Shown: positions 33,536-44,759 of the stretch, in pieces
Layout: each line of letters starts with the position of its first letter
Numbering within the stretch: the first letter of the stretch is position 1
Assembly: GCA_003508835.1 (NCBI GenBank)
Contig: PUFA01000082.1
Coordinates: 992,001 to 1,056,000 of the forward strand
Reading direction: 5' to 3'
Source of the DNA: Eonycteris spelaea
Lineage: Eukaryota; Chordata; Mammalia; Chiroptera; Pteropodidae
Length of the DNA: 64,000 nt
Translations under genes and position numbers: made by a program
Notes under the pieces: model-generated
Databases searched by the model: none
What the model was told of the DNA's origin: nothing
What the model saw: only the letters and a program-made list of their open reading frames with translations

Positions 33536-33707
33536 GACTACTTCTACTCTTTAAGTGACATCTTTAACTTATGAAGTAGATTGTAGGGTGAATATATGTG
33601 GAACTATCATTTGGTCCAAATTCACTATTTTTTCCCTCTTTCTGTAAATGAAGATTTATGACAAGTAATCACATTCTATTTTTTTTTTTTTTGCCTATTT
33701 GAATGAT
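33536..33707. other. AT-rich spacer
   Basis: AT-rich sequence ending in T14 (33679-33692). No feature recognised. Confidence 0.4.
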
Positions 33708-34130
33708 CTGTTATTGTTTAATAAACCACCCCCAAACTTAGTGGCTCAGAACAAGCTTTGTCATACCATCGCGTGGTTCTTTGGGTTGGCTTGGTTTGGC
33801 TGGGCAGTTTGGGGTGAGGGTATTTCATGCGCTTTCGGTCCCATATTGACGAAGCTGGAAGCCCATGGCTTCTTCACACAGGGGTGACTCGTGTGTGGGT
33901 TGGCGGGAACAGCGGAGGCCGGCCTAGCCCCTGTGCTTTTCCGCGTGATTCCCTTTAGCTTCCTCACGGCTTGGTGGTTGGTCTTGGGGAGTCAGACTTC
34001 AGAGGCAGTGTTCCAAGAGACCGAGGCTGAAACTTCAAGACTTCTTATGAGCTAGCCTTGGAAACCCGAGAACAGTCTCTGTCACCTTTTCTTGGTTGAG
34101 CAGGTCACGGAGACTTGCCCAGATAGAGGG
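33708..34130 (-). mobile_element. MLT1-type LTR, antisense
   Basis: On the minus strand the 3' end is aagcttgttctgagccacta followed by agtttgggggtggtttatta, which is a hallmark of MLT1 LTRs. The gctcataagaagtcttg and gtctcttggaacactgcct phrases follow in the expected order. Solo LTR, no internal region. Confidence 0.8.
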
Positions 34131-34849
34131 AAGGCAATTCGGTTTGACTTCTCACTGGCCGTTAAGCAAAGAATTTGCAGCCACCTTTGAGCTACCAAAT
34201 GGCATTGAAAAAAGTAACTTTTTTTTTTTTCCTCTCACAGTTCGGTGATTGCTTATTGGATTGGACCAATTAACAAAGAGAGACTTCGTTTTGTTTTAGA
34301 AAACCACGACCGTGTTCAGCTCTCCCATTGTGCCACGAAAGTTCAGAGGCGGGTAGTTTTAGGTCACTCCTGACCACACAAGCTGAGTGGGGTCCAGTTA
34401 GGTCCCCTCTCCACAGCTGTTACTAGCATGTCAGTTCCGAGGTCCTGCCTCACAGTTATTTGGGAGAGCCCCTCTGGGAACTATCTCCTGGAGAACAGAA
34501 CTGGGGGGTGGAGGCGAGCCACAGTGGACACAGTCAAAGGGCCGAGCCCATCAAAACAGTGACCACCCCTAACAACGCGTCTTCCCCAGGAACTCCGCGC
34601 GCATTGCGGGATGAAATGAAACGGGCTAGTTAGAGCCCCTCTTCCCGGGAGGGACTGCTTTGCACCACCAGAGCCTCCTAGCATCATTTCCATTTAGCAA
34701 AAGACAGTGAGAAAAACAGGAACCTCCCAAGGTTGGTCTTTCGCTCAGTGTGCCATGAAGCTGTTGTTAAAATATAATGTACTAAGATATTTGTGCCCTG
34801 AGGGCAGGTTGGCCTCTGTGCCTCAGTCTTCCTCAGGCTCGGCAATTTA
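34131..34849. other. Single-copy sequence, nothing identified
   Basis: Contains T11 at 34220-34230. No repeat or exon recognised. Confidence 0.35.
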
Positions 34850-35170
34850 GGCTTGTTCTGCCCTGCCCTGGTCCACAGCCACCCCGGAGCACTCCCCCAT
34901 CTCTCAGGTTCCTTTGCAACCTCTGTGTTGCCAGCTCCCCACCTGTGTGAGCGTGTCTGCTACCAATACCGGTTTCCAGGGCAACTCAGGGCCTCAGTTC
35001 GCCACGCTCTTGGGACAGCGCAGTACATTCTGTGCAGTGCCATCTGCCCCTTCATAGTTCAGTCCACGGAAAAAGAGAGCCTGTCCCCAAAGCCCCGCCA
35101 CCGCTGCAGCCCGGGCTGGGACGGCTGGCACACAGTAGGCATTCAGGCAGCGTCTGCTGTCTGAGCAGTA
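34850..35170 (+). mobile_element. L2 LINE, diverged 3' part
   Basis: The end is clear: gagagcctgtccccaaagcc, ggctggcacacagtaggcat, tcaggcagcgtctgctgtct. The upstream 200 bases are in the pyrimidine-rich L2 style but diverged. Confidence 0.55.
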
Positions 35171-35519
35171 AAAGGCAGAAGTCACGTCTGTGTTTCTGAA
35201 AAACTTGGAGTGAGTTACAAAATCCCAAAGAGAATTTCAAGGAGAACTCAAGCATTTTGACTTTTCCTAAAAAGTGTGAAAACTGACGACACTGGGCCTG
35301 AGGGGCCATCGTCGGTAGCAGCGTGTGGTGGCTGCCTTCCCTGGACTGCGGGCGGGTGTTCCGGGTGGCCAGGGTCCCCACCCCTGTCACTTTACACTCA
35401 GCCTCTTCTCCGTCTGAGTTTGCAGATGCCACCACGAGGCACATTCCGCAAGGCGTGTCATCTCTGGTTCGGAAGCATCCCAGGGTGTCTTCATCTATTT
35501 TAACAGGTGTCATAATATT
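35171..35519. other. Single-copy sequence, nothing identified
   Basis: No repeat or gene recognised. Confidence 0.35.
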
Positions 35520-35990
35520 CTTGTACTTGAAGGGTTTTAAAAAAAATAATGACCATGAGATACAATTGATGCACCCTGAGAGTCACCCATGTAAGGCATA
35601 CCCTTTAGTGGCTTTTCGTGTGCTCAGGCTTGTGCAGCCGTCACCGGTGTCTGATTTTAGAACCTTTTCATTAGCCCCCAAAGAAACCCCGTGACCATTA
35701 GCAGTCCGTCGCCATGTCCTGCCCACCCTGCTCGTAGGGAACCAGCATCTACTTTCCGTCTCTGTGGATTGGCCTGTTCTGAACACTTCGTGTGAATAGA
35801 ATCATATAATCTGTGACCTTGTCTGTCTGGCTTCTCTCGTTTAGCATGTTTTAAAGGTTCATCCATGTTGTAGCAAGTATCGGTATTTCATTCCTTCTTA
35901 TGGCCAAATAACATCCCGTTGTACGGATGCATCACTGTGTTTATCCACTTATGGACATTTGGGTGGTTTCCATTTTTTTGGTTCTTTTGA
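35520..35990 (-). mobile_element. L1 LINE 3' region, antisense
   Basis: A long ordered match: gcttgtgcagccgtcaccgg, ccccaaagaaaccccgtgac, cattagcagtccgtcgccat, tctgtggattggcctgttct, aggttcatccatgttgtagc, ttcttatggccaaataacat, then tatggacatttgggtggttt. Confidence 0.9.
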
Positions 35991-36794
35991 ATAATACCTG
36001 GAAGATCATTAACCCTGTTAAATAACTGTATACTAGACAGCACGTTGGGGATGAGAGGAAAAACGTCACATCAGAAAAACAAAGGACAGGTTATCAGCAT
36101 TCCAGAAAGTTTGGAAATCACTGCTATTAGGAAAAATAGGAGCTAGCAAGTCCTGGCTTACGGAGCGTGAAGGGCAGCAGCAGAGAAGGCGTCGGGGGCA
36201 GGGGGTGACGGGGAAGACGGGGCGGCTGTCAGGAGCAGAACACGCAGGAGGCTTGGTCGGAGGGAGCCTTGGCCACTGTGGCTGGTGGCCAGCTCTGCGC
36301 TGAGTTGCAACTGCCAGCGGTCACTAGAACTCATCTCAGCCCTGGACGCTGAGGGGGCAGCCCCGCACATTCGTGAAGGCCAGCTGTCGTCGAGCTGCAG
36401 CTCCCCGGTCCCCCAGACGCGCTCGGGGTGGCCGGAGGAAGGGCGTGTGTGTACAGCACAAGCCGTCCGCCCGGCGGCCTGCTGAGGTGCGGGTGCCTCC
36501 CAGCGAGGAACAGGGCTTGTCTCAAGGATCGCAGGCCACGCGGCATTTACAGGGCTGCGACAGCGAATACTGCATCCCCCCTCAAACAGTTCCCCTGATG
36601 GCAGCAGCTCCCCAGACCCATGTCGCCCCAGAAGGCAACGCACGCTTTCAGAATGATTGTCTGAGTTTCAGATGAAGTGGCTCGGAGGAGACCTTGCACT
36701 TTCGTGACTCATTTTGCTAATGTCGGAAGATTTCGCAGATTTTCCTGTTTTATGTCTGGGAGGATAAATGTTTTATAAAAGTAATAGGTACAAT
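35991..36794. other. Single-copy DNA with a CpG-dense core
   Basis: 36181-36580 has about 31 CpGs in 400 bases by hand count (observed/expected near 0.8). Antisense and sense frames of 100-161 codons overlap here but show no domain. No repeat recognised. Confidence 0.35.
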
Positions 36795-36955
36795 CTGTTG
36801 AGGACCAGCTATGCGCGAAGTTCATTCTTACTCTTTTAATTAGCTCAGCATCCCCTATGAAGTAGATATTTTTATTCCTATGTAATGGATGAGAAATTTG
36901 AGGCTCAGACACATCAGAGGACCCGCGATCTTGCACCTGGTGAGAGTCAGAGCTT
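36795..36955 (-). mobile_element. MIR SINE, antisense
   Basis: atctgttgaggaccagctat, gctcagcatcccctatgaag, tatttttattcctatgtaat, ggatgagaaatttgaggctc, then a drifted tRNA-like part. Confidence 0.75.
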
Positions 36956-36981
36956 GTGTCTGAGTCACGGACTAAGGCTCC

Positions 36982-37001
36982 ACACCACACACACACACAC
37001 A
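36982..37001. repeat. (CA)n microsatellite, short
   Basis: About nine CA units, slightly interrupted. Confidence 0.8.
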
Positions 37002-37029
37002 AAAGCCCGATATTCCACCATCTTTCAAC

Positions 37030-37480
37030 TCTATTTTCCCTAGATAAGCCAATGTCTGGATTCTATCCTAAGGGTGGAAAGTCAACACATTTTAAGACAC
37101 TGTTATTTATACATTTGAAAAACTGGGAAGAGACAAAATTAAATGTCCAAACATAGGAGAATGGTTAAGTAAATAATGATACATTGACTTTATGAAATGT
37201 TATATAGCCATAAAATAACAAGAGTATATAACAACAAACAATATGCCCACAATAGTATATTGATTAAAAACGTGTTATAAAGGTCTAGGTATTCATTGAC
37301 CACAAGGATGTTCAAGTAAGTGCAGATAAAAAAAAACACTGGAAATAAAAATACCAAAAAATGGCAGTTGTATTAGAGTTGTAGAATTATGAATGTTCTT
37401 CAATGTTACTTACATAGTTTTAAAACCTATTATTATTTTACATATAGAAAAACATCAGAAAAATATCCTAAATGCACTCA
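37030..37480 (+). mobile_element. L1M-type LINE fragment
   Basis: aaaactgggaagagacaaaa, ttaaatgtccaaacatagga, gaatggttaagtaaataatg, atgttatatagccataaaat reproduce an old L1 ORF2 3' end. The following AT-rich text is the matching 3' UTR. Confidence 0.75.
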
Positions 37481-37914
37481 TTTATTTATGAACCGAAAAA
37501 CTATTCAGAAATTTTAAGGTTAGATACGTCGATACCACTGTTAACACCAGTAAAAAATCCTACGTAGATTATATCCGGTTTCTGAACCCAGTGAGTCAGA
37601 GATAAAAGGAAGTGTTTTCTAAAAGCAAAAATAATACATCATCACGTTCCAGCATTAAGCGCATGCTCGCACATTATGATGACTCTGGTGTGAGTAGGGC
37701 TGTAAAGTATTGCAACCTGAACAACTCTTTAGGCGTAGAAAGCTCTTCAGATCTGGAGCTGGTCAGCCTGACCACTGGCCTTTTGCGATTGTTAGGGGGG
37801 TCACCGTGTCGGTCTCCTTCAGAGGTGTGAAGGCCTTGGATGTGGGGAATGAGTCTTTTCCATTTCTGTAATTTTGGGGTCTGTTCCCGCACCTGACACA
37901 GAATCGCTCCATGG
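37481..37914. other. Single-copy sequence, nothing identified
   Basis: No repeat or exon recognised. Confidence 0.35.
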
Positions 37915-38040
37915 TCTTCAGAATCTCCTAGGACCTAATTTCAAGCTGAGATTCTTACATCCTCACCCAGGACTGGAAGGGTCTGGAGTGGGGTCCAGGA
38001 ATCTGGTTTTATGCTCTCCCGAAGGCTTCTGACTAGGTGC
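37915..38040. mobile_element. MER5-like hAT fragment
   Basis: cagaatctcctaggacc, gggtccaggaatctggtttt and a drifted cttctgactaggtg resemble the non-autonomous hAT (Charlie) element MER5. That family is nearly palindromic, so strand is not assigned. Confidence 0.4.
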
Positions 38041-38619
38041 GTGAGGACAGGACTTTGTCCCGGGGAGGAAGACCTTCAAGGTGTGTTTGTCAGATGACAA
38101 AAAGCAAGATGTGTGAAGAATCTAGCTTTAAATATGGTCTGCCGGTCTGTATGCTCACATTTTCCTGGTGATTTCTGTCTGCTGGACTTCTGGTTCCTGA
38201 GTCTCCCCTTCCTGTGGAACACCCCTTCCCCCCCCCCACCACACACACCCCACACACTAGCTTCTTCCCCGAGGAATGGGGTTTTCCATTGCACAACTGG
38301 CCTCCACAGGGGAATCCCAGCATATGTGCAGAAGCAGGTTGGCACTGGTTAGTCCCGTCTCATGTGAGAAGGAAGAGATTATCGCAGGAGGGAGCTATCT
38401 AAAACCGAGTTTGCGGGCTCGAAATAGCTGGGAGAATGGTTGCTTTGTGCAGAAAACGGAACCTGTTTTGCTGAGCACGGTGGCTGTAAAGCACCTGGGG
38501 GGAAATGACAGTCTTGGAAGCTGGAGTAGCGGGAACGAACAGAAGTTTAATCGTTTCAGCCTTTGAAAAAGCCTCCCTCCCACCCCCACCCGCCGCTGCC
38601 CACCCCCACCAAGCCGGCT
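38041..38619. other. Single-copy sequence, nothing identified
   Basis: A C-rich/CA tract lies at 38226-38260. No gene recognised. Confidence 0.35.
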
Positions 38620-38735
38620 GCTCATGGTTTGTCTGAGCCCCTCTGTGCCTGTCCCTTCATCTGTACAATGGGTGTGACAGTGGTGCCACGCTCATGGGTC
38701 ACATGAAACGCCGCAGGTAAAGCCCTCAGCATGGT
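38620..38735 (+). mobile_element. MIR fragment
   Basis: cccctctgtgcctgtccctt, catctgtacaatgggtgtga, then tcacatgaaacgccgcaggt and aaagccctcagcatggtgct follow the MIR 3' half. Confidence 0.65.
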
Positions 38736-40879
38736 GCTGCTGTTTTCCTGATTGGAGAATGCGTATGCCATTCCTGCGGGTGGGGACAGCCCCTGCGTGG
38801 GCACAGGGAAGAGCACTTCCATCGCTGTCCGGCTCTCCCTGCCACCAGCGAAGGGGCCTCTGGTCTGGACAGCCCCTGTCCACAGCCGGGCATGGCTCTG
38901 GTTTCCTGTGTGCTGCCGCCCGAGGCCTGTGACTAGTGGCAGCAGACAGTGTGGCTGCAGGACCCAGCTACTGGACAGAAGTGCATGCCCCCAGGCTGCT
39001 CCTCGTCCCTGGAAGGAGACTTGGGGAAGTTAACGCAGGCCTGGAAACCACTGTATCTCCAGCCCAGCATGTACAGAGTTATATGGGTGTGATGGGCCTT
39101 TTGCAGAGATAAGTGCTTGTTGATGAATGCGTGAGTCTCCAGGACCAAGAACAATTCCTGCTTTGACCTCAGACTATACTGCTTGACCCAGCAAATCAGT
39201 GGAGTGGAGCCTTGGTTCTGGGAGAAGACAACACAGTTTTCATGCCAGAATCCACATTTACTCTATGAATTAAGAAAAAAAAGAAAGAAAATCACTCTAG
39301 AGCTGATTTTTTTTTTTTTGGTCAGGCCTGCTCGTTTTCCAGGTGGCACTGTTCTATGAAAAAGGCAATTGGAAACATCTGTCTTAGCAGGCGTGCGTTT
39401 GAGGAACTCATAGCGGAGTGATGGAGGTCGAACCGGAGAGGCACTTACGCGGTCCTTACAGGTGGAGACAAAGGGCGGCTTTACTCTCAGGTGCGCCCGG
39501 CACACGTGGCGGATGTGGACCGGACAGCGCTGATCGGCAGTGCTGTGCCGAGTTCACTGTGTGTCGATTCGCAGAGTAAAATTAATGCTTCGTGGGCACT
39601 AAAGCTATGAGGCAAAGTAATAAAACGAACCCTCAGAAGCAAAGAGGGCAAGATGATGGCTGCTTCTGAAAATCCAGGGCCCATTTTAAGAGTTGTATTT
39701 ACTTTTGAGTTGTGCATATGTGCCCATGAATCCATACAGGTAGCAATTCCCCAAGTTAAATATAGATAGGAAGTCTAAACGTGCTTTAAACTTCTCATAA
39801 GAAAAAAAGGCTGACTGGGCTGAACAGGCCTTATTAGGCCTGCATTGGCAAAGAGGGATTACAATAAAGATACAATTGCAAATAATTATTTGAAATTTTC
39901 CCTATTTCAGTTATGTAGCTCTGGATCGCATAGCTGTAATGTTTATTTACATTCAGGAAGTTGTAACCCTGTCTGTTGCTCTAGGATCTTTGTCATTGAT
40001 GTTGCTGGGACACGCAAGAAAGGCTTTTCCCACTCTTTTCATTAATACATTAGGAGTTTTATCGTTTTTGTACAGATGATATTAACTTTCTTTTGACATA
40101 TGCAAAATAAGGAGCAATTTTCTATTGTGTTTGGTACTGTGAGTTTTATCCCAGAAGATTTTAATTAAATACCCTTTGCTGTTTACTTAATCTATCTGTC
40201 TATTTAAGTCAATTTGACTTTAACACAGAGCTACTAGGTAATTAAGAGTTCAGTGCCACATTCTGTATTGATGGGAAGGTCCTAATTCAGAAGCATATCA
40301 TTGGAGACCTTTGCATTAAACTCGTGCTTAGGAGTCTGCAATATATTAAGTCTTCGGTCACCTCTACTTGGAAACAATTATGATTAAGAAAAGTTAGACA
40401 ATTATAGAGTTTTGTATTATGTATTGTTTGCTAGCATATATGTAAGCTATGAGGCAGAGTAATAAAACAACCCTCAGAAACCCACCATCTAAACTAAAAC
40501 TTTACCAACATAGCTATGCCTCTCTTAAAGCAATCTCATAGACTCTTAACTTTCCCCGGCATTAACCGCGATACTAGTTTTATTTATTTTTTTAATAAAA
40601 GAAGGTAGATGAGATTGAGACTTCTGTTTTCACATTGTACTCTCCTTATTTCCGAATCATATTTGCTGAAGGTAATTTTCCATGAAGTGGATGACAATAC
40701 ACTTCGATCTGACTGGATTTTAGTAGCCTTGTGCACACACGAGATGGTCTAAGAGTAGAAAGAAGCTTAGCTATTTCTGGAGAGGTCCCGTTAAGGACAC
40801 TACTGGTCCAGATTGTTCTTGTTTACCAGGGTCTGCTGCCAGTAACTGAGTGGCAGGCCCACTAGAAAGTTTAGCTTCG
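38736..40879. other. Single-copy DNA; AT-rich part may be conserved
   Basis: No transposon recognised across 2 kb. 39820-40420 is AT-rich, complex and rich in TAAT/ATTA/AATAAT cores. T12 lies at 39308-39319. An unusual phrase, aagctatgaggcaaagtaataaaac (39603-39627), recurs with one missing base and small changes at 40445-40469. Confidence 0.35.
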
Positions 40880-40970
40880 TATGCCTAACACTTAGAAAAG
40901 TGCCTAGGACTTAGTAAATGCTTAACAAATGTTCATTATTATTTAATAATTTAATAAATGCTCATAGAAA
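40880..40970 (+). mobile_element. L2 LINE 3' end
   Basis: cgtatgcctaacacttagaa, aagtgcctaggacttagtaa, atgcttaacaaatgttcatt match the L2 tail. Confidence 0.6.
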
Positions 40971-41239
40971 AAAAATCTAGGTGGAAGACCGTTTCAATAC
41001 CGTTTCATTTAAGATCAGTTTGAGCATAAGCTGTCAAATATATCAACGTAATGTGTGTGTTTGTTTTTTAGCCGCGAATTATGACGATCTAGCATAGATT
41101 TTGAGTTAGAGCTATGACCCCTGCCACCCAGTGGCGCCCAGGGGTGATCTGTGGGGAGACATGACGTCAGCCAACTGCACTGAATCGCAGACTTCTCCTT
41201 CCAGGATCCCACTGTAATCTGTCAGTCAGCAAGGCTGGG
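40971..41239. other. Spacer, nothing identified
   Basis: No repeat or gene recognised. Confidence 0.35.
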
Positions 41240-41465
41240 ATTCAGAGCAGGGGCCCGGAGGGGAGCTTCCTGGGTTCAGGTCCTGGCTCAGCTGCTAACC
41301 AGCTGTGTGATCTTGGGCAAATCACCCAGCCTCTCTGTGCCCCAGATCCCTTTTATGGGAAATGGAGTTATAGCACCTACTTCATAAGGACGTTTTGAGG
41401 ATTAAATAAATACACAGATGTGAAGCTCTTAGAACCGTGATTGACGCATCATAAGTACGGTGTAA
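41240..41465 (+). mobile_element. MIR SINE, nearly full length
   Basis: Complete block order: cttcctgggttcaggtcctg, gctaaccagctgtgtgatct, tgggcaaatcacccagcctc, gggaaatggagttatagcac, ctacttcataaggacgtttt, gaggattaaataaatacaca. It is the best-preserved MIR in the window. Confidence 0.92.
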
Positions 41466-42889
41466 AAAATTTACTTCTTTATGGGCCTAAAGATTTTTTT
41501 TGCCGTGTTCATATTTTTAGTTGGCTGTCACCTGTCGTTGGGAAGGTGAGTCCTCTACTCACACCCCAGTGGGGGAGAGAGGAGGGGTGTTTCCTGCAGA
41601 GACTTCCTGGTCTGGAATTTGCTGCCCTCTTCCCTAACCCCTTCTCGATTTCCCTCAGGCTCTTTTACAGAAGAGGCTCTCAGAGTTTGAGCAGATTTTC
41701 AGCCACTGCTTTTGCCTCAGGCTTCTGCTCTGCAGGCGGCTGGTTTTCCCCGTGGAAGGTGGAAACCGAAGTGTCCTGGAACCCAAGCCCGGTGTCATGG
41801 GGGCAGACGTGTCAGGGAGGGAATTCACACCATCCCGGATATGTATAAAGTGGGGTGTATGGGACGCGCCCCGTCAGACACCGCCCTGATCCCCTCCCAG
41901 CCGGAGGAGAGCTGGAATCTCAGTGGCAGTGACGACGGAGTAATTTCTGCGGTTTGCACACGAATCGGACAAAGCGGGGCTTTCCGCCTGCCCCCGTGAG
42001 TCAGAGCACCCTGGCTCTTATCACGTTCGCCTGTGCTCCCGAAAGGAGGAGAGAAAGGGGGAGCAGCCAGTATTCTCGGGGACCGACAGCTGCTGGAGGG
42101 CCACCTGGGCCTGAGCGGCCTGGCTCCGGGGGGCTGGGGAGCAGGGACAAAGAGGTGGGGGCTGCTCTGTGAGGCTGCGGGAGCCAGCACCTTCTCCGTC
42201 CACTGTGGGTGTCCTCCAGGCCATCGGAGGTTCCCCTCCAGGCCCATGCTCTTAATCCCAACACCACGTGCCTCCCTGGTGCCATAAAACACGTCAGGAT
42301 GAGCCGCAGCTCTCCGCTCTCTCACACTCTTGCTTTGGGATCCGGAGGAAGCATTTTTGGGGGTCGTGCTCCAGGAAAATGAGGTTCTTCCCGGTGACTC
42401 TGTCTCTGTCTCTGTCACATGCTGCTGTGAAGAGCCAATGAACTGCTTAGAAGAGGTGGGCTGTTGGGTTCCCTGGTGGACCCAGGGCAGGGGGGTGGCA
42501 GGGTCCCGAGGAAGAGGAGCCTGCACGGACTGGTGCCAGACAGCAGACCGACTTTCGGTGGCGTTTAGGGAGGACTTGAAATTCCTTTCGGTCTGGGAAC
42601 TCGCTCATGGCCTACTCCAGCTGACCGCTCCCGCCACTGCTGGCCGCCACTGTTTGGATCACGTGTGTGTGTCTGGAAGGCCCTCTGAGGAAAGTGGCTT
42701 TAAACGAAGCCCTTTCTGAGGGCAACTGTGTCATCGCTGTGCACCTCAGCCCTCCTTGGAATGTCAACTGCCCTCACGAGGCGTGCCCGAGTCCTCTCTT
42801 TTCGGTTCCCTTAATTCTGCCTACACTTTGGTTGAGAACCTCCTCATGAAGCTGTCTCCAATCACCCCCTTTTTTTCCCCCTTGGGACC
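41466..42889. other. GC-rich single-copy sequence
   Basis: No repeat recognised. Holds the longest open frame of the window, antisense 42526-41825 (233 codons). It is proline/serine/arginine-rich, overlaps other open frames on both strands and shows no domain or signal sequence, so it is read as chance. Confidence 0.4.
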
Positions 42890-43060
42890 CTAACTGATGT
42901 AGGAGGCAGGGGTGGCAGAAAAGACATCAAGTAGGAGGCTGTCCCCATTGTCCCGGTGAGATGTGGTGGCTGGGGCTGGAGCAGTGATAGTGGAGGTGCA
43001 AGGAGAGGAGTTGGAAGGTTGACGGTGGCTTGTTGGGTGATGACAACAGCCACCAGCACC
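42890..43060 (-). mobile_element. L2 LINE fragment, antisense
   Basis: aagtaggaggctgtccccat, then tggctggggctggagcagtg and gatagtggaggtgcaaggag follow the antisense L2 3' part (gtggcagtggggatggagagg). Confidence 0.45.
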
Positions 43061-43375
43061 GGTGACGGCCTCTCCAGGAGAGGAAGTGGGACTCCAGGAC
43101 TTCTTTTGCTTTCCTGACCTTAGTTTCAGCGAACCATCTCCTCTTATGCTGAATCGGGGCACGTGTCACTCTCTTCTCTGCCCTTGAGCCTGGCGCCACA
43201 CACAGTTCCTTAGAATGCCACCTACCTTGTACGTGTCCTTGAAACTCTTTGTCGTGTTGACATGTCTTTCAGCACGGTCTTATTTTCATTGTGCTATTCG
43301 GGTTGCTTTGAATTTCTCTCATTGTTTAGAAATAAGAGTGGTGAAAAGAATCACGTTTAGAAGTTTGACATAGGT

Positions 43376-43974
43376 TTGCATGCTTGCGTTGACATTTTGG
43401 TCAAGAACGGGCCACATATATGACGGTGGTCCCATAAGATGATGCTGGAATTGGAAAAATTCCTATTGCCTAGTGACATGTGGCCACCCTAATGTTGCAG
43501 CAATAACTCATTATTTATGTGTCTGTGGTGACGCTGGCGTCCAGTGTTTAGAACGTATACTGTAGTGTACAGTGATGTCCCGGCTGTCACGTTCACTCGC
43601 CATTGCTCCCGAACTCACCCGGGGCACCTTCCAGTCCTGCCAGCTCCATTCGTGGTAAGTGCCCTATACGGGTGCACCATATTTTATACCATTTGTTACC
43701 ATACCTTTTCTATGCCTAGATATGTTTAGATTCACAGATGCTTATCATTGTGTTCAGTCAATATTCAGTACAGTAACGTGCTGTACAGGTTGGTAGCCTA
43801 GCAGATACAGGCAATCCTACCAGATATAGGCTCACACCCTAGAGCCTCGGTGTGTAGTAGGCTGTATCACCCAGGTGTGTTTAAGTGCACTCTGTGATGT
43901 TTGCACGAGGACAAAATCGCCTAATGATGCGTTTCTCAGAACGTATCCCTGTCATTAAGTGATGCATGACCGTA
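43376..43974 (+). mobile_element. hAT-like DNA transposon, both ends present
   Basis: Left end gcatgcttgcgttgac, followed by a gacggtggtcccataagatg block. Right end has ctaatgatgcgtttctcaga, acgtatccctgtcattaagt and gatgcatgaccg. The two ends share an inverted catgca-ttaa-gac core, as expected of terminal inverted repeats. The interior (gtgtgtagtaggctgtatca near 43850) matches a common mammalian non-autonomous family that I believe is Tip100/Zaphod-like; the name is uncertain. No transposase frame is present. Strand follows the left-to-right reading and is arbitrary. Confidence 0.7.
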
Positions 43975-44039
43975 ATTTCCACCCTCATAATTGAACTGGC
44001 CCAATGAATCTGGGTTCATTGCTCATTTATTGCCCTGTG

Positions 44040-44130
44040 ACGGCAAGGACCTTATCCATCGCTTCAGTGCCAGCCCTTAGAACTGTGCCTGGCACATGGT
44101 AGGGGATCAGTAAATATATTAATTGGCCAA
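44040..44130 (+). mobile_element. L2 LINE 3' end
   Basis: acggcaaggaccttatccat, agaactgtgcctggcacatg, gtaggggatcagtaaatata are the final L2 blocks. Confidence 0.7.
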
Positions 44131-44759
44131 ATGTGTGAATGAGTTGGCCGTGAAGCATCCACCTGTGGGGGCCCACCTGCTGCTTTCTGTCATGCTCACG
44201 TCTGTTCTACGGGCCACGATGAAGCTTCTTCACACGGAGGGCGCTGATGAGGGTGGGTACCATGAAGTGGTGTCATAAAATTGCTTTTAATAACGACTGC
44301 TGCCTTCCCACATCAGGTGTTAGTGTATGTGTAGGCAGTGAAGGTTGGAGTCCAGAGAATGAATCTTGAGGAAGGGATTAAGCTGGTAAAACTTTTTTTT
44401 TTTTTCACAACTTGACTAGTTCTTGGCACGTAACATTCCCATCTGTACTACCTAGAAAACACTCAAGAAAAAGTGATTTCATGATCTGATTGTCTCCACA
44501 TTCTGGGAGTTGGACTTTTTCTGGGAAATTATGCTGCACTGTAAACTTGGCCTCTGATCGTAGCGGGTTGGGAATGTTTGGTTTGAACGCCCGAGTGGCG
44601 AGGACACCTAACGAGTGTGTGGAACATTCTAGTATCTGTACTTCATTCACTGTTTCTGCCTTAAAATGCTCTATGTTCTGTCCAGGCCGGTCGGCACCCT
44701 CTTCGCAGCCCTTGGTCACCCCAGCCGAACGGGCCTGAGCACTGCCTCGGTGTGAACAG
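44131..44759. other. Single-copy sequence, nothing identified
   Basis: T14 at 44393-44405. No repeat or exon recognised. Confidence 0.35.

Noticed and set aside
41825..42526. Longest open frame, 233 codons, minus strand
   Set aside because: Proline/serine/arginine-rich, overlaps open frames in other phases, no domain, signal or known family. GC-rich DNA has few stops, so this length is not surprising.
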